The notes under the pieces: generated by a model
Told to the model about the DNA's origin: nothing
The model's database searches: none
What the model saw: only the letters and a program-made list of their open reading frames with translations
Shown: piece after piece, positions 1 through 8,949 of the stretch
Layout of the letters: each line of letters opens with the position of its first letter
How positions within the stretch are numbered: position 1 is the stretch's first letter
DNA from: Vogesella sp. XCS3
GTDB taxonomy: Bacteria > Pseudomonadota > Gammaproteobacteria > Burkholderiales > Chromobacteriaceae
Length of the DNA stretch: 64,000 nt
Reading direction: 5' to 3'
Assembly: GCF_020616155.1 (NCBI RefSeq)
Contig: NZ_CP085530.1
Coordinates: forward strand, 2,068,501 to 2,132,500
Position numbers and translations under genes: made by a program

Positions 1-552
1 AAAATAAGGGTCGTCTGCCTTGTTGGCTTTTTCAGCCTGGCGACGACCCATATACAGGCGGCGTTGGAACGACAACTCGTCCATGCCGAAGGGGCAGTTA
101 ACGAATACCTGGTAGAAGCTGGGCAACGATGCCATTGCCTGCTCGCCACAGGCGCCGATATCGATTGGCACCTGGCGGAAGCCGGCCACTTCCAGGCCCT
201 GGGCTTCCAGGAATTCTTTCAGCCGGTTGCGGCTGCGCTCGCCCTGGGCGGCGTCGGGGTGGGCAAACACCAGACCCGCGGCATACACTGCCTTCAGGGC
301 AAAGCCGGCTTCGGCGGCAACTTCACGCAGGAAGCCGTCCGGCTTGCGGAACAGCAAGCCACAGCCGTCACCCGATTTGCCGTCGGCAGCCACGGCGCCA
401 CGGTGGGTGAGTTTGGCCAAGGAGGATATGGCGGTATTGACCAGCCAGTGCGATGGCTTGTCGTCCAGTTGGGCGATCAGGCCGAAACCACAGCTGTCTT
501 GTTCGAAATCCGGGCTGTATAAAGTGCCCTCCAGCCAGCGCTGTCTGTCCAT
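1..552 (-). CDS. gltB: Glutamate synthase large subunit, N-terminal part (runs off the window)
   Basis: The reading frame is open from an ATG at 552 to the window edge and gives 184 residues of the glutaminase (class II amidotransferase) domain. The segment DSCGFGLIAQLDDKPSH places the catalytic cysteine at residue 21, after a short propeptide that is cleaved in this family. THRGAVAADGKSGDGCGLL is the family's substrate-binding stretch. GltB with GltD makes two glutamates from glutamine and 2-oxoglutarate using NADPH. The rest of the protein, with the FMN and Fe-S domains, lies outside. The gene is divergent from the PLD gene at 810. Identity is secure; regulation cannot be read. Confidence 0.93.
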   Translation of the reverse strand, partial: MDRQRWLEGTLYSPDFEQDSCGFGLIAQLDDKPSHWLVNTAISSLAKLTHRGAVAADGKSGDGCGLLFRKPDGFLREVAAEAGFALKAVYAAGLVFAHPDAAQGERSRNRLKEFLEAQGLEVAGFRQVPIDIGACGEQAMASLPSFYQVFVNCPFGMDELSFQRRLYMGRRQAEKANKADDPYF

Positions 553-809
553 CTTTTGTCCCTGCTTATAATGTGATGCGAATGTTTCGATTCTAAGGTC
601 AAGAATACTGACCCTGCAACCGCTTTTTGTGCGACGCATTATCATTTAATAAACAATAACTTACTGTAATTTTGCCACTACAAAATGCGGGATTACCCGT
701 ATCACTCTTTATAATTTGGAGACGCCAACATTCAAAAAAACGACTTGCCTCCCACCACAGCAAAACCCTACAAAATAATGAATTTTTAATACTGTCAGAC
801 AATAAACAA
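553..809. promoter_or_regulatory. AT-rich divergent intergenic region between gltB and the PLD gene
   Basis: This 257-base gap is clearly more AT-rich than its flanks, especially 600-800. It must hold the promoters of both divergent genes. A TATAAT hexamer lies at 710-715 on the plus strand, but no good -35 sits at the right distance. On the minus strand TTGACC lies upstream of gltB without a well-spaced -10. Exact promoters are therefore uncertain. Confidence 0.4.
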
Positions 810-2261
810 ATGACATCACCCCACGCTAGCCCGAACCCCAGCTCATTGTTTCGCCAACTGGCAGAACAGGCACTGGCGCGCTCGGCTGGCGCACCACTGG
901 TCGCCGGGAACCAGATAGCGGTGTTGTTTGATGCCGAAGCCAATTTCCAGGCGTGGTGGGACAGTATTGCCGCGGCACAACACAGCGTGCTGATAGAAAT
1001 GTACCTGTTTGCCGACGACGAATTTGGCCAGCAACTGCGCGGCTTGCTGCTGGAGCGCCTGGCTCATGGCGTGCAAGTGTATGTGTTGTACGACTGGCTA
1101 GGCTGCTGGCGGGAACACTACCGCGGCTTTTTCAAACCGCTACAGCAGGCCGGCGCCCAGGTACGCGCCTGGCAAGCACCGGGCTGGGCCAGCGGCCTGA
1201 GCCTGCTGGGGCGCGACCATCGCAAACTGATCGTGGTGGATGGCGATACGGCGTTTATCGGCGGCCTGTGCGCCAGCTCGCGCTGGCAGGACTGGCGCGA
1301 TACCGGCTTGCGCTTACGCGGCCCGCTACTGGCCGACGCCATGGCGGCCTTTGCCGACAGCTGGGCGGCATGTGGCGAGCCCTTACCCGCGCTTGCGGCC
1401 AACCTTGCGGCGGCAGGCCAGGTCAGCGCCAGGCTGATCGCCACCACGCCCTCTACCGCCAAGCTGATGCGGCTGGATTTGCTGATTGCCGGCTTTGCCC
1501 GCGAACGGCTATGGCTGACCGATGCCTACTTCATGGGCACGGGGGCTTATCTGAGCGCCTTATGCAATGCTGCCCGCGACGGGGTGGATGTGCGCCTGCT
1601 GGTGCCGCGCAGCAGCGATATCGGCTGGATCGCCACCGTATCACGCACGCTGTACCGCCCGCTGCTGGAAGCCGGGGTACGGGTATTCGAATGGAACGGG
1701 CCCATGATCCACGCCAAAACCGCTGTAGCGGATGGCCGCTGGGCGCGCATCGGCTCTACCAACCTTAACGTGTCCAGCTGGCTGGCCAACCGCGAGCTGG
1801 ATCTGGCGATAGAAGATGCCCAGCTGGCAGCCCAGATGGAAACCCGCTTTCTGCAGGATATCGATCACGCCACCGAGGTGGTACTCAGTGGCATGCACAA
1901 GCGGCCGGCGCTGGCCAAGCCGCGCCAGCAAGGCCCACGCCTGCCCTTGCGCCAGCACGCGGCCGCCAGCGCCGCAGCCGCCGCGCGGCAAGCGGCCCGG
2001 TTGGGCGAGGTTCTGGACACCGCCGTACGCGGCACACGCAATGTCGAAGATAGCGAAGCCAGCGCCTTTGCCAGCATCGCGCTGGTGCTGCTAGCGCTGG
2101 CCGCCGCCATTCTGTGGCAACCCTATCTGGTGGTGATACCGCTAGCGCTGGTGCTGGTGCTACTAGGTGGCAGCGTACTACTGCGCGCCTTGCCTCGGCT
2201 CTGGCGGCGGCGCCAGCGCAGCACGCCTAAAAGCGGTACGCCACCCGACGCCACACCGTAG
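810..2261 (+). CDS. Cardiolipin synthase-like phospholipase D family protein
   Basis: This 483-residue protein has two HKD motifs, HRKLIVVD and HAKTAVAD, each followed by a G(G/S)xN-type stretch (IGGLCAS, IGSTNLN), as in bacterial cardiolipin synthases of the ClsB/ClsC type. These join two phosphatidylglycerols, or phosphatidylglycerol and another phospholipid, at the inner membrane. Unlike ClsA there is no N-terminal membrane hairpin. Instead two hydrophobic segments lie at the C-terminus (IALVLLALAAAIL and LVVIPLALVLVLLGG), followed by an Arg-rich tail. The frame is open back to 672, but the ATG at 810 begins the natural protein. Function within the PLD family is inferred. Confidence 0.82.
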   Translation: MTSPHASPNPSSLFRQLAEQALARSAGAPLVAGNQIAVLFDAEANFQAWWDSIAAAQHSVLIEMYLFADDEFGQQLRGLLLERLAHGVQVYVLYDWLGCWREHYRGFFKPLQQAGAQVRAWQAPGWASGLSLLGRDHRKLIVVDGDTAFIGGLCASSRWQDWRDTGLRLRGPLLADAMAAFADSWAACGEPLPALAANLAAAGQVSARLIATTPSTAKLMRLDLLIAGFARERLWLTDAYFMGTGAYLSALCNAARDGVDVRLLVPRSSDIGWIATVSRTLYRPLLEAGVRVFEWNGPMIHAKTAVADGRWARIGSTNLNVSSWLANRELDLAIEDAQLAAQMETRFLQDIDHATEVVLSGMHKRPALAKPRQQGPRLPLRQHAAASAAAAARQAARLGEVLDTAVRGTRNVEDSEASAFASIALVLLALAAAILWQPYLVVIPLALVLVLLGGSVLLRALPRLWRRRQRSTPKSGTPPDATP

Positions 2262-2781
2262 CAAACACTTGTTTGCGCACGTCTTTTTGATCAAATATAT
2301 TTGATTACCTTGCAGCGGCAGCCTGGTACGAAAAACTTTTTCTGCCTGTAATACTGCCGTGCAACATAAACGCCCACAATGCCGCTACAATGCGCGCTTT
2401 CTTGGGTTATTCGAAGGTGTTTTCCGTTGCGGCCAACCTCAATCAAGGCCACCCGGACGACAACACCCTAAGCCGGCAGACGTGAAGGAGGCGAGCCTCC
2501 CAGTGCGGACCGCGGTGCAAAGCGCCCCTTTGTTCCGTCGTGCCTTGGCATGGCGGATAAACAATCGCGCCTCAAGGCCAGCCATCCAGGGCGGCGGCAT
2601 CACGTCGTACGTACAGAACTGTGCCCCAACGCGCACCGAGTGACACTTCCGGCCCCCGCCGCGAAGGCCAGCTTTGGCGTTACAGGTGCTCACGCCGCCG
2701 CACCCGGCGTGGTTCACGCGCAGCCCAAGCGGCCCCACGGCAGCCTGATGTGTCCGAGTTAACAGTCACAAGGACTCAGGT
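2262..2781 (+). promoter_or_regulatory. Long GC-rich leader of the decarboxylase gene, probably structured
   Basis: There are 520 bases between genes. The first 130 are AT-rich and look like promoter DNA. The rest is GC-rich with several short perfect hairpins, for example GGAGG-CGAG-CCTCC near 2487 and CACGCCG-N7-CGGCGTG near 2690-2710. No open frame here resembles a protein; a 70-codon frame at 2550-2762 is of low complexity and unsupported. Length and folding suggest a regulatory 5' UTR, but I recognise no known riboswitch. One copy of the GCGGCCAAC repeat lies at 2429. Confidence 0.45.
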
Positions 2782-5043
2782 ATGCGTTTTCACTTTCCCA
2801 TCGTCATCATCGACGAGGACTTCCGTTCCGAGAACACCAGCGGTTCCGGTATCCGTGAATTGGCCGCCGCCATCGAAGCGGAGGGCATGAGCGTTATCGG
2901 CTACACCAGCTACGGCGACCTCACCTCGTTTGCGCAGCAGCAAAGCCGCGCCGCCGGCTTCATCCTGTCTATCGATGACGAGGAATTCCACACCGACGAC
3001 TCGGCCGAAACCGCGCTGGGCGGCCTGTACGGCTTTGTGGCGGAAATCCGCCGCCGCAACCCCGACATCCCGGTGTACCTGTACGGCGAAACCCGCACCG
3101 CGCGCCACATCCCGAACGACATCCTGCGCGAGCTGCATGGTTTCATCCACATGCACGAAGACACGCCGGAGTTCGTGGCACGCCACATCATCCGCGAAGC
3201 CAAATCCTATCTCGACAGCCTGGCGCCGCCATTCTTCCGCGCGCTGGTGAACTACGCTTACGACGGCTCCTACAGCTGGCACTGCCCGGGCCACTCCGGC
3301 GGCGTGGCGTTCCTGAAGAGCCCGGTCGGCCAGATGTTCCACCAGTTCTTCGGTGAAAACATGCTGCGCGCCGACGTGTGCAACGCGGTAGACGAGTTGG
3401 GCCAGCTGCTGGACCACACCGGCCCGGTGGCCGCGTCCGAGCGCAACGCCGCGCGCATCTTCAGCTGCGACCACCTGTTCTTCGTGACCAACGGCACCTC
3501 CACCAGTAACAAGATCGTGTGGCACAGCACCGTCGCCGCCGGCGACATCGTGCTGGTAGACCGCAACTGCCACAAATCCAACCTGCACGCCATCATGATG
3601 ACCGGCGCCATTCCGGTGTTCCTGATGCCCACGCGCAACCACTACGGCATCATCGGCCCGATTCCGAAAAGCGAGTTCTCGCTGGAAAGCATTCGCGCCA
3701 AGATTGCGGCCAACCCGTTCGCCCGTGAAGCGCTGGCCAAGAACCCCAATACCAAGCCGCGCATCCTCACCATCACCCAGTCCACCTACGATGGCATTTT
3801 GTACAACGTAGAAGAGATCAAAGGCATCCTGGATGGTGAAGTCGACACCCTGCACTTCGATGAAGCCTGGCTGCCGCATGCCAGCTTCCACGACTTCTAC
3901 GGCGACTTCCACGCCATCGGTGAAGGCCGCCCGCGCTGCAAGGAATCGATGATTTTCTCCACCCAGTCCACGCACAAATTGCTGGCCGGCATTTCACAAG
4001 CCTCGCAGATCCTGGTGCAGGACCCGGAGAACCGCCAGCTGGACACCATGAGCTTCAACGAAGCCTACCTGATGCACACCTCTACCAGCCCGCAGTACGC
4101 CATTATCGCCAGCTGCGACGTGGCCGCGGCCATGATGGAGCAGCCAGGTGGCCAGGCGCTGGTAGAAGAGTCGCTGGTCGAGGCGCTGGACTTCCGCCGC
4201 GCCATGCGCAAGGTGGACGAAGAGTACGGTGAAGACTGGTGGTTCCGTGTGTGGGGCCCGGACGCCCTGTCCGACGACGGCATTTGCGACCCGATCGACT
4301 GGACGCTGAAACCGGAAGACAGCTGGCACGGTTTTGTCGGCATCGAAGACGGCTTCAACATGCTGGACCCGATCAAGGCCACGCTGCTGACCCCGGGCCT
4401 GTCGCTGGACGGCAGCTTCGAGGAGCTGGGCATCCCGGCGGCCATCGTCACCAAGTACCTGACCGAACACGGTGTGGTGGTGGAAAAAACCGGCCTGTAC
4501 AGCTTCTTCATCATGTTCACCATCGGCATCACCAAAGGCCGCTGGAACACGCTGATTTCGCTGCTGCAACAGTTCAAGGACGACTTCGACAAGAACCAGC
4601 CACTGTGGCGCGTGATGCCGGAGTTTGTCGCCAAGTACCCGCAGTACGAGCGTGTGGGCCTGAAAGACCTGTGCCTGAAGATCCACAGCCTGTACCGCGA
4701 GCACGACATTGCCCGCCTCACTACCGAGATCTACCTGTCCGATATGGAGCCGGCAATGCGCCCGGCCGACGCTTTCGCCAAGATGGCACACCGCGAGATC
4801 GAGCGCGTACCGGTAGAGGCACTGGAAGGCCGCGTTACCGCGGTACTGCTGACCCCGTACCCGCCGGGCATCCCGCTGCTGATTCCGGGCGAAGTGTTCA
4901 ACACCACCATCGTCGACTACCTGCGCTTTGTGCAGGCCTTCAACAGCCAGCTACCCGGCTTTGAAACCGACGTACACGGCCTGGTGGCGACGCTGGTCGA
5001 CGGTAAAAAAGTGTATTGCGTGGATTGCGTCAAGGCAGGCTAA
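2782..5043 (+). CDS. PLP-dependent Orn/Lys/Arg decarboxylase (arginine or lysine decarboxylase)
   Basis: The 753-residue length matches the inducible fold-III amino acid decarboxylases (AdiA, CadA, SpeF). An N-terminal receiver-like wing domain (FPIVIIDEDFRSENTSGSG) is followed by the PLP domain with WHCPGHSGG, FVTNGTSTSNK, HFDEAW and the Schiff-base lysine in STHKLLAG (about residue 399). The C-terminal domain carries TPYPPGIPLLIPGE. Such enzymes decarboxylate basic amino acids, making polyamines or consuming protons under acid stress. Sequence alone does not decide arginine versus lysine. No antiporter gene is adjacent. A terminator follows at once, so the gene is a single transcription unit with its own long leader. 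Confidence 0.9.
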   Translation: MRFHFPIVIIDEDFRSENTSGSGIRELAAAIEAEGMSVIGYTSYGDLTSFAQQQSRAAGFILSIDDEEFHTDDSAETALGGLYGFVAEIRRRNPDIPVYLYGETRTARHIPNDILRELHGFIHMHEDTPEFVARHIIREAKSYLDSLAPPFFRALVNYAYDGSYSWHCPGHSGGVAFLKSPVGQMFHQFFGENMLRADVCNAVDELGQLLDHTGPVAASERNAARIFSCDHLFFVTNGTSTSNKIVWHSTVAAGDIVLVDRNCHKSNLHAIMMTGAIPVFLMPTRNHYGIIGPIPKSEFSLESIRAKIAANPFAREALAKNPNTKPRILTITQSTYDGILYNVEEIKGILDGEVDTLHFDEAWLPHASFHDFYGDFHAIGEGRPRCKESMIFSTQSTHKLLAGISQASQILVQDPENRQLDTMSFNEAYLMHTSTSPQYAIIASCDVAAAMMEQPGGQALVEESLVEALDFRRAMRKVDEEYGEDWWFRVWGPDALSDDGICDPIDWTLKPEDSWHGFVGIEDGFNMLDPIKATLLTPGLSLDGSFEELGIPAAIVTKYLTEHGVVVEKTGLYSFFIMFTIGITKGRWNTLISLLQQFKDDFDKNQPLWRVMPEFVAKYPQYERVGLKDLCLKIHSLYREHDIARLTTEIYLSDMEPAMRPADAFAKMAHREIERVPVEALEGRVTAVLLTPYPPGIPLLIPGEVFNTTIVDYLRFVQAFNSQLPGFETDVHGLVATLVDGKKVYCVDCVKAG

Positions 5044-5070
5044 GCCGACAGGCGTACAATCAAGGCGTAC

Positions 5071-5100
5071 AGGCGCTGCCCTGTGCGCCTTTTTTATTTT
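5071..5100 (+). terminator. Rho-independent terminator of the decarboxylase gene
   Basis: AGGCGC and GCGCCT form a stem around an 8-base loop, directly followed by TTTTTTATTTT. It starts 28 bases after the decarboxylase stop codon. Confidence 0.85.
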
Positions 5101-5116
5101 TCCGGCCATGTTGTAG

Positions 5117-5869
5117 ATGCTGATTCGCCTGCTGCCACTCTTGTTGCCAACCTTGCTGCTATTCGCCCCTTCAGCCCAGGCACAGACCGCGCTGCAGGCA
5201 TACAGCATGCTCTACCCGCCACTCCATATGGGCCCCGGCAGTGGGCAGAAACCCGGCATCGCCGACGAGCTGGTACTGCGTGCGGCCAACCTGGCCGGCG
5301 TCACCATCGAGATCCGTACGCTACCCTGGCGCCGGGCACAGCTGATGGCCAGCCAGCATCGCGATGCCTGCGTGTTTCCCCTTAGCCGACACCCCGCCAG
5401 AGAAAAGCAGTACCAGTGGGTGGGGCTGATCGCGCCGGGTCAGTTGCGCCTGTATAGCTGGGTGGGCAGCACACGCCTGGCAAGCCTGCAATCGGCTGCC
5501 GACGCACGTATTACCGTACTGGCAGGGTCATCGGCAGAAATACGCCTGCAACAACAGCGCCTGCCCTATAGCACAACCAATGTCGTCGCAGACGGCTTAC
5601 GGTTGCTGCAGCTAGGCCAGGCTGACTATTGGGCCGTACATGATGTGGTAGCCCGCTACGAAGCCAGGCTCAGCCGCTTTCCTTTGAAAGCCGTGGCCAG
5701 CCTGGGCGAAGCCAACTCCTGGCTGGCTTGCCACCGGAATACCCCGAAAGCACAAGTCCAAGCGCTACAGCAGGCATTTCTGCAGCTACAGGCTCAGGGA
5801 GAGGCCGAGCGCATCATGCGAAACTATCTGGGTGACAGGCATGATGAGACCAAACCAGCTGCAGAGTAA
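5117..5869 (+). CDS. Periplasmic solute-binding protein family 3-like protein
   Basis: The 250-residue product starts with a typical signal peptide (MLIRLLPLLLPTLLLFAPSAQAQ) and continues as a family-3 bacterial extracellular solute-binding fold: an N-terminal strand, a WRRAQLMA helix region and a late hinge segment (LGQADYWAVHD). It carries EIRTLPWRRAQ, the equivalent of the PWARA motif in the two minus-strand paralogues at 7.3-8.9 kb. No permease or ATPase gene adjoins. In many betaproteobacteria such orphans are annotated as transporter substrate-binding domain proteins of unknown ligand. Secretion is secure; the ligand is unknown. Confidence 0.75.
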   Translation: MLIRLLPLLLPTLLLFAPSAQAQTALQAYSMLYPPLHMGPGSGQKPGIADELVLRAANLAGVTIEIRTLPWRRAQLMASQHRDACVFPLSRHPAREKQYQWVGLIAPGQLRLYSWVGSTRLASLQSAADARITVLAGSSAEIRLQQQRLPYSTTNVVADGLRLLQLGQADYWAVHDVVARYEARLSRFPLKAVASLGEANSWLACHRNTPKAQVQALQQAFLQLQAQGEAERIMRNYLGDRHDETKPAAE

Positions 5870-6129
5870 GCCACAGGCGCGCTATAGCGTGGCTACACGC
5901 TACCGGCCCCCCATCATTCATGATGAAGACATCACGCAGCATGATGCGCACATCACCCGACTACGGTTGACATCATGCCTGCTCAGCCGCGGATAGCACG
6001 ACAGACTGCCCGCAAACAGCCTTGGCCTTGCCTATTATATATACGCATGTTTTCGGTATAATCACTTACTTGAAACATGCAACTCATCGCGCTAATACGT
6101 GTTAACCAACAATAAAGCCGTATACCTCC
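5870..6129 (+). promoter_or_regulatory. Intergenic region with a probable promoter for the Wzz-like gene
   Basis: This 260-base gap holds repeated CATGATG/ATCATGC-type words (5905-5980), a TTGACA at 5967-5972, and a perfect TATAAT at 6057-6062 about 70 bases upstream of the next ATG. No good -35 lies 17 bases before the TATAAT, so activator dependence is possible. No gene was seen. Confidence 0.45.
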
Positions 6130-7131
6130 ATGACGCCATCCGAACACTACACAGAAGAACAAGACGAGTTTTCTCTCATTGAATTGCTTACCGTCCTGGT
6201 CGTATACCGCCGCCTGATTGCCGTCTGTATCCTGATATTTGCTGCCCTAGGGATGACCTACGCGTACGTAATCAAGACTCGCACCTTTACCGCCGCGGCG
6301 ACCATTATCACGAACAAAAATAGTGACGTAGGTATCGCCCCGGAGACGATACTATCGCTGGCGCAAAGCGAAGGCATCAAACAGCCGTTGATCAAGCAGC
6401 TGGAAAAAGATGGCTTGATCACCGCCGCGGACATCATCAACGATCTGGACGGCACCTACACGGCCAGCCTGAATAACAAAACCAGCCAGATACAGCTCAG
6501 CCTGAAGCTGGACGATGCGGCAGCAGCACAAAAGAACATCAATAACACTGTAGAGTGCATTATTGCCGAAGCTAAACGGATGCAGCTCAGCACGGTCAGC
6601 CAGAAGATAAGCAAACTGGATGCTGCCAAAGCCGACGTAGCAGCTGAAATCGCTGCCATTGCCGTACCGGCAGGCAAAGCAGACATCGACCAGAATGAAT
6701 TCCTGGCCTACGCTCTGCCGATTGCGGCGCTGGAATCATCGGTTATCCTGCAAGGCGGTGAGAAGCAATTAGTGCAGAAGATGCAAGAAAATGCGGTATC
6801 GCTGCTGCAAGGCGGCAAAGCAGGCAACGTGAGCGATAGACAGAAAAAAGACCTGTTTATTCATACCTACAAAACACTGGTAATACAAAATATTGACAGA
6901 GAGCTCAAGTCGCTGAAGCAGCAAGAGCAATCCATTGTCATTGCCATGCCGGCCGCCATCCCTAAAAAAGCAGACAAACCCGGTCGGGCACTGATCGCCC
7001 TGCTGTTCATCCTGGCCGGGGTCATGGTAGGTTGCTGTACGGCCTTTGTGCGCGCGGCTATCGAAAAAAGCCAGCACAACCCGGAAACGAAAGAGCAATG
7101 GCAACGCCTGAAAAATGCGCTACGCAGCTAA
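6130..7131 (+). CDS. Wzz/FepE/Etk-type chain-length determinant family protein
   Basis: The 333-residue protein has the topology of polysaccharide co-polymerases. A short cytoplasmic N-terminus with FSLIELLTVLVVYRRLI leads into a transmembrane helix (about residues 27-48). A large periplasmic part with helical, Ala/Lys-rich segments follows, then a second transmembrane helix near residues 288-308 (LIALLFILAGVMVGCCTAF). Wzz proteins set the chain length of O-antigen or capsule in the inner membrane. No polysaccharide genes flank it, so its partner cluster must be elsewhere. A strong terminator follows. Family assignment rests on topology and the N-terminal motif. Confidence 0.72.
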   Translation: MTPSEHYTEEQDEFSLIELLTVLVVYRRLIAVCILIFAALGMTYAYVIKTRTFTAAATIITNKNSDVGIAPETILSLAQSEGIKQPLIKQLEKDGLITAADIINDLDGTYTASLNNKTSQIQLSLKLDDAAAAQKNINNTVECIIAEAKRMQLSTVSQKISKLDAAKADVAAEIAAIAVPAGKADIDQNEFLAYALPIAALESSVILQGGEKQLVQKMQENAVSLLQGGKAGNVSDRQKKDLFIHTYKTLVIQNIDRELKSLKQQEQSIVIAMPAAIPKKADKPGRALIALLFILAGVMVGCCTAFVRAAIEKSQHNPETKEQWQRLKNALRS

Positions 7132-7155
7132 CCTAAGCTGATAGCAAGCCATCAC

Positions 7156-7184
7156 GGCAGCACCTTCGGGTGCTGCCATTTTCT
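7156..7184 (+). terminator. Rho-independent terminator after the Wzz-like gene
   Basis: GGCAGCACC-TTCG-GGTGCTGCC is a perfect 9-bp stem with a stable tetraloop, followed by ATTTTCTTTCT. Confidence 0.85.
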
Positions 7185-7303
7185 TTCTGATGAGCCCGAT
7201 GCATATCATTTTCGCCGCGCTGCATGCAACTTAGTCATTACAGGTGACTCAAGCAGGCCGCAAATGCAGCGCCAGCCAACCCAAACAATATCCGCCAGCC
7301 AAG

Positions 7304-8083
7304 CTAGCCATCGTTCAGCCGGGAAAAGGCCTGGTGATGGCTGCCATCCTGCACCAGCTTGCGGTAGTGGTAGCGCAGGGTATTCACATATTCGTAAGAG
7401 GTCTTTTTGCTCGCGGCCAGGTACAGCGACATCGTCATCGGCAGCGGGTACAGCTGCCGAAACTGCCCACAATCCAGTTTGCTCTGGCGGCAATAAGTCT
7501 GCATGGCAATGCGGCTGACAGGCACCGCATCGACCATGCCACGCCGCAGCTTGAGCATGTTGACCTCACTGTTTTCTGACAGATCCAGGCCGCCTACAGA
7601 AGTAGGGCTCAGCTCGCTAAAGCCGTTTGCCTTGAGCCAGTCCAGGCGGATATCTTTGTTAATCACACCAATCCGCAGCTGCCTGGCTTGCGCCAGCGAA
7701 TCCACTTGCGGCGTCTTGCGGCCAACCATGCCGTAAAGATAAATGCGCATATCGACCAGCTCGCCTATCCAGTGAAAGCTGGCTTCGCGCTCCGGCGTGC
7801 GTGCCAGAGCATAAATCAGTACATTCGGCGCGTGCTGGGCCAGTGCCAGGCTGCGCGCCCAAGGATAAACATGATGGGTATAGGGCAAGCCGGCGGCCTG
7901 CATCAGCTTGTCCACAAAAGGCAATACCGGGCCAGCCAGCTCGCCATCGTGCCAATAGGTAAAAGGCGGCGCATCCTCGGTTACCACGCGGAAAGTCGTG
8001 GCAGTGGCAGCTTGCGCCATGCTGCACGCACTCCACCAGCACACCGACAGCAACAGGCGCTGCGTCCATTTCTTCATGATCAA
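7304..8083 (-). CDS. Periplasmic solute-binding protein family 3-like protein (paralogue B)
   Basis: This 259-residue protein has a signal peptide (KKWTQRLLLSVCWWSACSMAQA). The mature part begins FRVVTEDAPPFTYWHDGELAGP, the typical opening of family-3 binding proteins. It shares TEDAxPxxYxWxGxLxGxxxPxxDxLxxxAxxxYxxxVYPWARxxxxA and ARTPERExxFHWxGxL with the upstream gene, so the two are tandem paralogues. The gap to that gene is 5 bases, which implies one operon. An alternative start two codons in (MKKWT) is possible. No transporter is nearby. The ligand is unknown. Confidence 0.78.
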   Translation of the reverse strand: MIMKKWTQRLLLSVCWWSACSMAQAATATTFRVVTEDAPPFTYWHDGELAGPVLPFVDKLMQAAGLPYTHHVYPWARSLALAQHAPNVLIYALARTPEREASFHWIGELVDMRIYLYGMVGRKTPQVDSLAQARQLRIGVINKDIRLDWLKANGFSELSPTSVGGLDLSENSEVNMLKLRRGMVDAVPVSRIAMQTYCRQSKLDCGQFRQLYPLPMTMSLYLAASKKTSYEYVNTLRYHYRKLVQDGSHHQAFSRLNDG

Positions 8084-8088
8084 GCTCT

Positions 8089-8877
8089 CTACCGTACCAG
8101 CGCTACGCTAGCACCATCGATATACGGTGCCATCAAGCGTTGATAGCGACCACTACGGTTAAGACGATCGTACGCGCCACGCAGGGCTCGCACTACTGGA
8201 GGGGGCGTTTTCAAGCTAGCAGCCACGTACAAGTCCACACTGAAAGGCAACACCATGACACGGCGAAAACGGCTGCAGTCTACATTTTCGGTCAGGCAGA
8301 ACGAGCGCAAGCCCACAGCCGAGGTGGGCACCATATCGACGCGGCCTTGCAGCAGCTTGCGCATATTGCTCAACCCATCGTTGGTAATATCCATACCGGT
8401 ACGGCTATCCGCACTTACCTCGCGGATGCCCTGCTCACGCAACCAGTTGGCGCGCACATCATTGGCTGTCACACCCAGCCGGTAATTATGCAGATCGTCT
8501 ACCGTGCGGGCACGGATATCCTGGCGTGTCTGTAGGGCATACATGGCGTACTGCACCGTCAGCAGTTTGCCAACCCAGTGAAACTGCGCCTCGCGCTCCG
8601 GTGTGCGTGCAATGGAATAAATCAGCACATTGGGCAGGCTGCTGGCCATCAGATAAGCCCGCGCCCATGGGTAGACCTGCTGACTGTAGCGTATATCCGC
8701 CTCGCGCAGTAGCTGGTCAATCAGCGGCGGGGCTTCGCCCTGCAACTGCCCCTGCCATACATAATGAAGCGGGCGCGCATCTTCGGTAACCACCACCATG
8801 GCAGGCAGGCTGGAAGCCTGCACCGTGGCCATTAGCATGCTGGCACCCAGCACCAGCCCTCGAAAAAGACGCTTCAT
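8089..8877 (-). CDS. Periplasmic solute-binding protein family 3-like protein (paralogue A)
   Basis: The protein is 262 residues from the ATG at 8877. The frame is open up to 8925, but MKRLFRGLVLGASMLMATVQAS is a proper signal peptide and fixes the start. It is a tandem paralogue of the downstream gene, sharing YPWARA, IARTPERE and the late LxGRVDMVP segment. As first gene of a two-gene operon it likely has its promoter in the AT-rich 8880-8949 gap. Such proteins bind amino acids or amide-like ligands; nothing here identifies which one. Confidence 0.78.
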   Translation of the reverse strand: MKRLFRGLVLGASMLMATVQASSLPAMVVVTEDARPLHYVWQGQLQGEAPPLIDQLLREADIRYSQQVYPWARAYLMASSLPNVLIYSIARTPEREAQFHWVGKLLTVQYAMYALQTRQDIRARTVDDLHNYRLGVTANDVRANWLREQGIREVSADSRTGMDITNDGLSNMRKLLQGRVDMVPTSAVGLRSFCLTENVDCSRFRRVMVLPFSVDLYVAASLKTPPPVVRALRGAYDRLNRSGRYQRLMAPYIDGASVALVR

Positions 8878-8949
8878 GGCTACCTTGCTCGTGGACAATA
8901 TTAGTTCATTATTGAACCAACACATCCTTTAGGCCAAGCTGCTTAACGA

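Noticed and set aside
2359..2762. Possible small proteins of 70-94 residues in the decarboxylase leader
   Set aside because: No ribosome site, no recognisable sequence and low-complexity composition; better explained as structured leader.
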